DNA from: Symsagittifera roscoffensis
Lineage: Eukaryota > Xenacoelomorpha > Acoela > Convolutidae
DNA: 64,000 nt
Direction of reading: 5' to 3'
Assembly (NCBI RefSeq): GCF_963678635.1
Contig: NW_026970820.1
Coordinates: 1 to 64,000 of the forward strand
The translations under genes were made by a program, and so were the position numbers. Positions within the stretch are counted from its first letter, which is position 1, and each line of letters begins with the position of its first letter. Under the pieces are notes generated by a model. It worked only from the letters and a program-made list of their open reading frames with translations, had not been told where the DNA came from and searched no databases. Shown here one piece after another: positions 52,438-61,563 of this stretch.

Positions 52438-54940
52438 AGGAAATTGTTTCGCCCCACCCACCCGACCTAAAATTTTACCCACCCACCTGATCAGTCAGTC
52501 CGCTTCCACGTCGTCTTTTTAAATTTGATTAATTCCGTAGCTGGAATCGATTAATGGTATTGCCTAAGAAATAAAAGATTGACAGACACGACTGTTTGAT
52601 AGAGACTTTTTCGGATTTTTTTTTCTAATACATTTTCAAAATTATTTCCTGAAAATAATCATGCGCCTTCATCACATATGTCATCGAAGCAAATAGAGTA
52701 TCGTGTTGGTTCCATAAATGTATCCCAGTATCCACAATGCTAAGAAGCAGGAAAACTAAAATACCTTTCTATTAAATTTGAGATTCAATGTCTCCTGAAG
52801 GAAAAGAAAACGCTCTCCTAGGGTGCAAGTTTTCCGCAAAAACTGTATAAGCTGAAACATAACAGCACAACATATCGGCTGCTCTCTATTTCTCTGCTCT
52901 TTATTCGAGGTCCCGGATGCCCCTACCTGGGACCACAAGGGTCCCAGGGCGCATCCTATAGGGATTGAAGCATCAAACGTACAATCATGAAATGAGAAAT
53001 TATAATCACTTATTACAATTTTCCATATTTCATTTTGCTCAGCAATCAATAAACTGTTGTATTTTTAACTTGAAGAGCCTGTTATATTATCAAACAAAAT
53101 TTTTCGATAAAAATTACATTTTCTTTTAGTTTTTCAAACAATATTTTACAATTTGAAACAAAAAGAAAACCCTGAATTTCTTTGCAGTAACTAAGTCAAT
53201 GCACTGTAGCTACACTAGTGAATGTAAAACATAGTTAAAAAAACGGACAACTGAATCTGGTTTTTTAAATTTAATGTTTTTTTGTTTGGCTTTTAAATAG
53301 GATCACGTCAATTAATAATTGAAATTGAGCAAACAAGAATATAACACTCGCAATTTTTGTTCAAAATTGACTAGAAAAATGATCAAACCACTCTATATTG
53401 CCTATGGCAAGCTCAAAACATCCATCAAAAACCACTTTTGTTCACTTTTAAAATTGAATTTTTTTTCGACCAAAAAAAGTTAGAGATGAAATTGAAAAAA
53501 AACGAAAATTTACCTAATTTGAAAAAATTCGTGTCAAATTGCCTTATCCATAGAAACACTTTCTATGAACCTATTCAGAAAGGTTTTGTTGAGCAATGCC
53601 GAAAAAATTGCCCCTTTTGAGAAAAATTCAAAAAACACATTTTTGGTTAACTCAAAAAAGTAGAAAAAGTGGGAAAAGGGGTCTTCAAAATGAAACCATC
53701 CAAAAGTGGCATTAACTAACTGCCATTTTTTTGTAAATTCAGACCCGCATACAAAAAATTACGAAGATCGTACGTAAAGTTTTTGAGAACAGATTAGTTT
53801 CTCCGGAATTTTGGTAGTACTAATTTCATTACTGTACTTATAATTAAAGTCAAATCAAAAGTCGTAAAAACTTCAATTTTTAATCAATTTTGACAAATAA
53901 ATGATCAAAACCCACTAAATTGGCTATAGCAAGTTCGATTCTACCATCAGAAACCATTTTTTCCCATTTCTGAAAATTTTCATTTTTTAAAAAATAAATG
54001 TTGAGTCACAAACGGGAAAAATCAAACTTTTTCAAAAATTCAAAAAAATTGATCCATTTAAACTAATTCATCAGGCAACACGTTAGGAACCTGTTCAGAA
54101 TGGTTTCCATGATCAAAGCAGCAAATGTCACCCATTTTGAGAAAAGTCGAAAAAACACCTTTTTAGTTAACTCAAAAAAGTGGAAAAAGTGGAGAAAGGG
54201 GTCTTCAAAACGAAACCATCCAAAAGTGGCATTAACTAACTGCCATTTTTTTGTGAATTCAGACCCGCATGCAAAAATTTACGAAAATCCTACGTGAAGT
54301 TTTTGAGAACAGATTAGTTTCTCGGGAATTTTGGTAGTACTATTTTTATTACTATAATTATAATTAAAGTCAAAACTAAAAGTCGTAAAAACTACAATTT
54401 TTAATCAATTTTGACAAATTAAAGATCAAAACGCACTAGATTGGCTATGGCAAGTTCGAATGTACCATCAGAAACCATTTTTTCCCATTTTTGAAAATTT
54501 TCATTTTTTTGAAATTAAATGTTGAGTCACAAACGGGAAAAAACAAATTTTTTCAAAAAGTCAAAAAAAAATGTTCCATTTAAACTTATCCATTAGGTCA
54601 CACGTTGGGAACCTGTTCAGAATGGTTTTCATGATCATAGCAGCAAAATTTACCCATTTTGAGAAAAGTCAAAAAAACACCTTTTTAGTTAACTCAAAAA
54701 AGTGGAAAAAGTGGGAAAAAGGGTCTTCAAAATGAAACCATCCAAAAGTGGCATTAACAAACTGCCATTATTTTCTAAATTCAGACCCGCATGCAAAAAA
54801 TTAGGAAATTCTGACGTGCGGTTTTGCAGAAGTCGATAGTTTCTGGGCATTAGTAACAACGTAAAAAATTTTTTGCTTTTTGACCGGAAGGGGCCCCTAC
54901 CCCTTCCTAATTTCTTTTTGTGCTACACGCGACCATCTAG
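52438..54940 (+). repeat. Array module 18: C, 2503 bp
   Basis: Unique head with CCCACCCACC repeats and no GAGCACCC hairpin. Mid hairpin 52926-52948 (CCTGGGACC/GGTCCCAGG) lies about 490 bp in, the same place as the B mid hairpin (about 465 bp). Then three successive diverged copies of a segment of about 500 bp (about 53390-53850, 53920-54360, 54410-54830), each with CCATCCAAAAGTGGCATTAAC. Tail hairpin 54886-54907 has perfect arms GGAAGGGG/CCCCTTCC. Junction is CCATCTAG. Confidence 0.85.
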
Positions 54941-56591
54941 CATCCTCTTTGACCTGCGGTGCGTTAGTGTTTGCGGGTGTAAGTTTTGAAGTAAGGCCTG
55001 GAGGCCATTGGCTTCAAGGCATGTGGCACTCGCAGAAGAAGAGCACCCGAAGGGTGCTCTTTTCTGCTCGAAAACTCTAAGTCAATTAATTTTTTCTTAA
55101 CCCTCACACTTTGTCTAACATTTTTTTACCTTTCCTTATTCATTTCTCATTGAAATTATTAGCCATGATCGCTAACTTGCATTGCTGGCTGATTATAATG
55201 ACAAGTAACTCTGCGCCTTGATCAGTTAACAATGCAAAACATTGTGATTCTTGAAGAGGACTGTTTCAACAAAAACAAGTTTTCGGAAACAGTCCTGTTA
55301 ACTTATTTTTGATCTCATTTTTAAGTTTATCGACTTTTAGTTGTTTTCAGTAGGCTATTTTGACCTGAATTAGGTCCTAAAAGGTTAATTTTGTCTCAAA
55401 ATGATTAGAAGCAATAGAAAAAAAAAACATTTTTTTTATTTGATAAAAATAGTTGAAATAGAAACGTGAAAAATCTCTTTTTTTTTCTAAAGTCATCAAA
55501 AGTAGTTCCAATTGAATTGAATCACTAGGCTACAATGTATGAACCTGTTCAGAATGGTTTTCAACACCAAAACGTAAAATTTCCAAATTTAGAGAAAAAT
55601 CAAAAAAACACGTTTTTGGTTAACTCAAAAAGGTAGATAAATCGGGTAAAGTCGACTTTATACCTATAGGATCAAAAAATGAATTATTTAGGGCATACAT
55701 GTAGTGTCCCTGTAAGGTCGCTTGCAAAAAATTACAACAATTGTGGTAGCCACTTACGAAAACAAGTCTTTTTTTTCGAAATTTGGCCAGTTTTATTTGT
55801 AGTAAAGTAGTAAGAAGCTACCCGAGAAAAAAAAGTTGTAAAAACCAAAATTTTCATCCAATTTTGACAATTAAATACTCTAAACCTACTAAAATGACTA
55901 CGGCAAGCTCGAATATGCTATCAAAACTCATTTTTTCTCACTTTTTAAAATTTTTGATTTTTTGATATAAAATGTTGAGTCAGAAACGTGAAAAATAAGT
56001 TTTTATCAAAAAGTAAAAAAAAGTTGTTCCAATCAAATTGTTTCAATAGGCCACGCTCTGTGAACTTGATTAGAAGTGTTAGCATGATCAAAGTCATAAA
56101 ATTTCCATATTTAGAGAAAAGGCGAAAAAAACACCTTTTTGGTTAAGTTTTCCAAAAAAATGACCAAAAAATTAGGAGACGGTCCTGAAAAAAAAAAAAT
56201 TTTAAAAAGAAAGTAATTCTAATTTTTACATAGCTAGACTCCCTAAACAGTCCTCTTTCATCCAATACTAAACAATCTATCCCATTTTTTGGACTCAAAT
56301 TGAGTTATTGAGTCATTTTAACCAAAAATCGTGTTTTGTTTTTCCGTTTTTGCCCCCCATTTCCCGCCATAAGTCAACATATAGAGTTTTTCTGGCCAAA
56401 CGGCGTCCAATCGTATCCTTAGAATTGCATTTTGTAGCCGCATGCCAATTTTAAAGAAATTCTGACGAAACGTTTTGGAGATCAGCCCCGATTCCGCCGA
56501 CAGGGGTATAAGGTTATAAGAAACGAGAACCGGCAGGGACCCTACCCTTGCCTCGCCGTATCTCTGACGCCGAAGCGCGACGACCACCTAG
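54941..56591 (+). repeat. Array module 19: A4, 1651 bp
   Basis: Nearly identical to module 17, on the other side of the C module. Head hairpin 55032-55067 (loop GAA), palindrome 55258-55295 with the same broken pair as module 17, tail hairpin 56532-56552. Confidence 0.88.
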
Positions 56592-58229
56592 ATAGGTCAG
56601 TGACCTGCGGTGCATGGGTGTTATGGACTTGATTCGTCAGCATTGGCCTGGGGGCCATTAGCTTCAAGACATGTGGCACTCGCAGAAAAAGAGCACCCGA
56701 AGGGTGCTCTTTTTCTGCTCGAATGTCTTGTGAAACGGTATCTGATGAACTTTGTAGGGTGTCACAAAAGCAACATGACAAAACGTTCTGTATCTGATCA
56801 GTAATGGTCAAAAAAGATTTATGACACTTTCAATGACTGAAGCTACACCTGATCAGTCTCTAGAGAACTCTAAAACAAAGTAACTTATATTTTTCAGTGA
56901 CTCATGAAGAGGACTGTTTCAACGAAAACAAGTTTTCGGAAACAGTCCTAATATTTTTCTTGGAGCTCATTTTCAAGTAGGTGGACTTTCAATAGTGACT
57001 AATAGTTGAATTAGACTTGGAATTTGTCCCAAAAAGTTAAGTTTGTCTCAAATTGATTAGAAGCAATAGACAAAAAAAAACTTTTTTTTTATTTGATAAA
57101 AATACTTGAGTCAGAAAAGTGAAAAATCCATTTTTTTCAAAAAGTCATAAGAAGTAGTTCAATTTGCATTAAATCACTAACCTATATTATATAAACCTGT
57201 TCAGATTGGTTTTCATGAACAAAGCCGTAAAATTTCCATATTTAGAGAAAAGGCAAAAAAACACCTTTTTGATTAACTGAAAAAGGTAGATAAATCGGGT
57301 AAAGTCGTCTTCAAACCTATAGGACCGAAAAATGATCTAATTGAGATATATATTTAGTGTCCCTTGTAAGGTCACATGCAAAAAAGTGAAACAATTGGGG
57401 TGGCCACTTCAGAAAACAAGACTTTTTTTCGGACTTTGGCCATTTTTATTTGTAGTAAAGTAGTAGTAAGTTACCAGAGAAAAAAAAGTTGTAAAAACCA
57501 AAATTTTTATCCAATTTTGACAATTAAATACTCTATACCTACTAAAATGACTATGGCAAGCTCAAATATGCCATCAAAACTCATTTTTTCTCACTTTTTA
57601 AAATTTTTGTTTTTTTGATATAAAATGTTGAGTCAGAAACGTGAAAAATCAATTTTTTTCAAAAAGTCAAGAGAAGTTGTTCCAATCAATTTGTTTCACT
57701 AAAACACACTTTCTCAGCGTGTTCAGAATGGTTTTCATGTTTAAAGCTGAAACTTTACACATTTTGAGAAAAGTGGAAAAAATAACTTTTTAGTTACAAA
57801 AAAACCATCATTTTTGTTGCAGTTTTTGAAAAAACTCAAATTTTTAAGAAAAACAAATTTTCCCAAACCTACATAATTGGGCTCCCAAAACAGTTTACTT
57901 TCATCCATTCTTCATCAATTTACCCCAATTTGTTAACCAAAATAGAGTTACTGAGCCATTTTTACCAAAAAACGTGGTTTTTCCCTGTTTTTCCCCATTT
58001 TTCCCACTATAAGTCAACGCATAACAAAATTTTGGAAAAACGGAGCAAAAGTGTATCCTTAGAATTGCATTTTAGGCCCGCATGCCAATTTTTATCGAAT
58101 TCTATCCCGACAATTTTGAGATCAGCACTTTTTCCGAGCAAATAGTCATACCGTTATAATTCTTTGGCCGTTCGGGGCCCCTACCCCAAACTCACTAAAC
58201 AAAGACGCCGAAGGCGGACGGCCACCTAG
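56592..58229 (+). repeat. Array module 20: A2, 1638 bp
   Basis: Head hairpin 56682-56718 (loop GAA), palindrome 56911-56948, tail hairpin 58172-58190. Confidence 0.9.
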
Positions 58230-59811
58230 AGCTTTTTGTGGCCCCGCTATATCAGTGACTGTTGACGAGTGGGTTCCGCGGGGGGCGGATCAGTGGAACG
58301 CTTAACGCACTCGCAAAAGGAGCACCCTTCGGGTGCTCTTTTTTGCTCGAAAGTCTTGTGAAACGGTTTGGAACTGTAAGTTTTGGAAGCAGTTACAGAT
58401 AAAACTTTCTGCATCCTTGTGCTCATAGTCACAAGTGGTTTTCGAGAGCTTCAATAACTCAATCTTGACATGATCTATCTCTAAATTAAGTGATTTCAAG
58501 TTTTTCAATGATTCTTGAAGAGGACTGTCTCAACGAAAACAAGTTTTCGGAAACAGTCCTGGTAACTTAGTTTTGATCTCATTTATGAGTCTATTGCCTT
58601 CAAGTTGTGATTAGTAGGCTAATGGGGCCTATATTATGTCCTAAAAAGATTGAGTTTGTGTCAAAAAGATGAAAGGCAAGAGAAAAAAAAAAAATTAAAA
58701 AAGTTTTAAAAATTTCAAAAAATTAAAGAAATTGAAATTTTTTCCAAAACACTCGGTTTTTTGTTTTGTCATAAAATAACAACAAAATGACGTAAAATGG
58801 ACTTCAAATGGTGCATTTCGACTAGTTTTTACGATTCAAGCACATTTTAACTTAATAATAACATTCAAAAAACCACTGGAAAGGGTGTTTTTCAGCAAAC
58901 GCCCTTTTTGACCACACCTACGAAATCCATAACTGTTTATCTAACAAAGATAGTGACCTCGGGTTTTTTGCATTGTAAAAAGCATCCTAAGGCTCACCTG
59001 TGGCACGTAAAAATCAACAAAATTTTTTTTTAATTTTTCCCGCAATTTCGAATTAGGGCGTTTTTTGGCTATTTTTGGTCCTTTTGGGCGATAAAAAGTC
59101 AAATTTAGAGACATCTGTAAAAAAAACTGTTATCACATGATAGAGTCAGCTTGACATGGCTTACCAAATAGTGTCCTGAATGAGACCAAAAATGCCCTTT
59201 AAATGTCCGTGGGGGGAGGATATTGAAAATTTTAATTTTTGGCGGGAAATTTTGAAATTTTTCAAAAAAACATTTACTCTGCAGAAAACGGCCTTAGACT
59301 AATGTTGGCATGGCACGCATTTTTTGCCTTCATAACTAGGGCCGATTTCCGCCGGGAACATTGATTTTTCAAAAAAAGGACCAAAAATTTTGTTGCATTT
59401 TTTCAAAAAAATCAAAATTTTGAGAGAAATAAAAGTTCCCAATCTTACATATTTAAGCTCCCCAAACAGTCTACTTTCATCCATTCCCTATCAATATACA
59501 CCATTTTCTCAACCAAACTTGAGTTATGGGGCCAAAAAGTCAAAAAACGTGAAAAAACGACATTTCACGCCCATTTTCGCCCCAAAAGTACCACACATAA
59601 TGTTTTTTCGGAAAAACGTCGCCAGAGTTTTCGCCTTATCTCAAAAAGTTTCAGGGGGGTTGGCAAAATTTCAGAGAGATCTGACCTACAGTTTTCGAGA
59701 ACTTGACTTTTTCTGCAAGAAAAGAATAAAAGGTAAATGTTCCTTCGAACCGACGGGGCCCCCTTCCCCTGTCTCTACTGAACGCCGAAGCCGGATGCGG
59801 CGGCCACCTAG
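58230..59811 (+). repeat. Array module 21: A3, 1582 bp
   Basis: Head hairpin 58313-58346 (loop TTC), palindrome 58522-58559, tail hairpin 59752-59773. In the head, AGCAGGGG has become ATCAGTGG, breaking a CCCCGCT/AGC-GGGG pairing seen in other A1-type heads. Confidence 0.88.
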
Positions 59812-61440
59812 TTGTCACTGTGGCCCCGCTGTATTCTTGACTTTTGAGGAGAAGGTTCCGCGGGGGGCGGAGCAGGAGAACGCTTAACGCACTCGCAAAA
59901 GGAGCACCCTTCGGGTGCTCTTTTTTGCTCGAAAGTTTTCTGAAACGGTATCTGATGAACTTTGTAAGGTGTCACAAAAGCAACAACACAAAACGTTCTG
60001 TATGTGATTAGAAGAGGTCAAAAAAAATTTCTCATACTTTCAATGACTGAATCTACACCTGATCAGTCTCTAGAGAACTCTAAACCAAAGTAACTTTTGT
60101 TTTTCAGTGATTCATGAAGAGGACCGTTCCAACGAAAACAAGTTTTCGGAAACAGTCCTCATATTTTTTTTCGAGCCCATTGTCAAGTACGTGAACTTTC
60201 AATTGTGAATTATAGCTGAATTGCACTTGGAATTTGTCCCAAAAAGGTTAAGTTTGTCTCAAATTGATTAGAAGCAAAAGAAAAAAAAACATTTTTTTTT
60301 ATTTGGAAAAAAAAAGTTGAGTCAGAAACGTGAAAAAATCCTTTTCTCAAAAGTCATAAAAAGTAGCTCCAATTTTCTTAAATCACTAGGCTACAATATA
60401 AGAACCTGTTTAGGATGGTTTCCATGACCAAAGCCGTAAAATTTCCATATTTAGAGAAAAGGCAAAAAAAAACAACTTTTTGGTTAACTCAAAAAGGTAG
60501 ATAAATCGGGTAAAGTCGTCTTGAAACCTATAGGATCGAAAAGTGATCTAAATAGGGTATATATGTATTGTCCTTGTTAGGTCGCATGCAAAAAACTAGA
60601 ACAGTTTTGTTGGCCACTTCCGAAATTAAGACTTTTATTCGAAATTTGGCCATTTTTATTTGTAGTAAAATAGTAGTAAAATAGCCGAGAAAAAAAATTG
60701 TAAAAACCATAATTTTTATCCAATTTTGACGTTTAAATACTCTATTCCTACTAAAATGTCTATGGCAAGCTCAAATAAGCCATCAAAATTCATTGTTTCT
60801 CACTTTTTAAAATTTTTGTTTTTTTGATATACAATGTTGAGTCAGAAACGTGAAAAATCAATTTTTTTCAAAAAGTAAAAAAAAAGTATTCCAATCAGTT
60901 TGTTTCACTAAAACACACTTTATGAACCTGTTCAGAATGGTTTTTTGGGTTGAAGCCGAAAATTCACCTATTTTGAGAAAAGTGGGAAAAACACCTTTTT
61001 AGTTACAAAAAAACCATCATTTTTGTTGCAGTTTTTGAAAAAACTCAAAATTTTGAGAAAAAAAAATTTTCTCAAACTTTTATATTTGGGCTCCCCAAAC
61101 AGTCTACTTTCATCCATTCCTTGTCAATATACCCCATTTTTTGAACCAAAACAGAGTTAATAGGTGATTTTTATCGAAAAACGTGTTTTTTACCATTTTT
61201 GCCCCCCATTTCCCTCTATAAGTCAACACATAACAAAATTTCGGCAAAACGGGGCAAAATTGTATCCTTAGAATTTCAATACGGGGCTGCATGCAAAAAA
61301 TTAGGGAATTCTGACCTCCAGTTTTCGAGAACACGACTTATTCTGCACGAAAGGTAATATAGGTAAATGTTCTTTCGAACCGACGGGGCCCCTTCCCCTG
61401 TCTCTGCTGAACGCCAAAGCCGGACGCGGCGGCCACCCAG
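59812..61440 (+). repeat. Array module 22: A1, 1629 bp, ends CCACCCAG
   Basis: Head hairpin 59895-59928 (loop TTC), palindrome 60121-60158, tail hairpin 61382-61402. The terminal CTAG is CCAG in this last module only. Confidence 0.9.
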
Positions 61441-61563
61441 AATCAGGGTGGGGCCGTTAGTTTGTGTTTTGGTGGTAAATTTGGGACCTGTAGCCATACA
61501 TTACGAGCTCTACGCACTCGCAAAACGGCGCACCCTTCGGGTGCTGCCGTTTTACTCGGTCAG
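61441..61563 (+). repeat. Array module 23: terminal head only
   Basis: A unique head beginning AATCAGGGTGGGGCCGTTAG and ending soon after its hairpin (61522-61553). The stem here is AAAACGGC-GCACCC, loop TTC, GGGTGC-T-GCCGTTTT. The inner stem matches all A heads, while the outer stem has been replaced but still pairs. Unique DNA follows directly, so the array stops at this hairpin. Confidence 0.8.

Larger units (their letters stand above)
20018..61563 (+). repeat. Tandem array of structured modules (22 complete, 2 partial)
   Basis: All modules point the same way and abut at CCACCTAG, with CCATCTAG once and CCACCCAG at the last. Classes by length and content: A (1.58-1.66 kb, several head and tail subclasses), B (2.21-2.22 kb) and C (2.50 kb). 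From left the order is partial A, A1, A2, A1/A2 chimera, A3, A1, five B, A2, A2, B, A with a unique head, A3 variant, A3, A4, C, A4, A2, A3, A1, partial head. The '+' strand is assigned only by the tail-at-right convention. No reading frame is shared by modules of different classes, and those present are interrupted between copies. Confidence 0.93.

Noticed and set aside
20944-61334. A 74-codon minus-strand frame recurring almost unchanged in A1 modules (20944, 22574, 25843, 29065, 61110)
   Set aside because: Retained only among recent A1 copies and absent from A2, A3, A4, B and C. It overlaps the conserved DNA block near the tail, so DNA-level similarity explains it. It would be the first candidate if a peptide were sought.
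21358-61553. Head hairpins followed by T runs as bacterial-type intrinsic terminators
   Set aside because: The window is eukaryotic, and the T run pairs with an A run upstream as part of the longer stem, so it is not a free U tail. RNA polymerase III termination remains possible but no A-box/B-box promoter was found.
20018-61563. CRISPR array
   Set aside because: Repeat units exceed 1.5 kb and there are no short repeats with unique spacers or any cas gene.
20018-61563. Calling the modules canonical Helitrons
   Set aside because: CTAG and the preceding hairpin fit, but no TC 5' start follows the junction, and the base after CTAG is A, C, G or T. Left as an open hypothesis.
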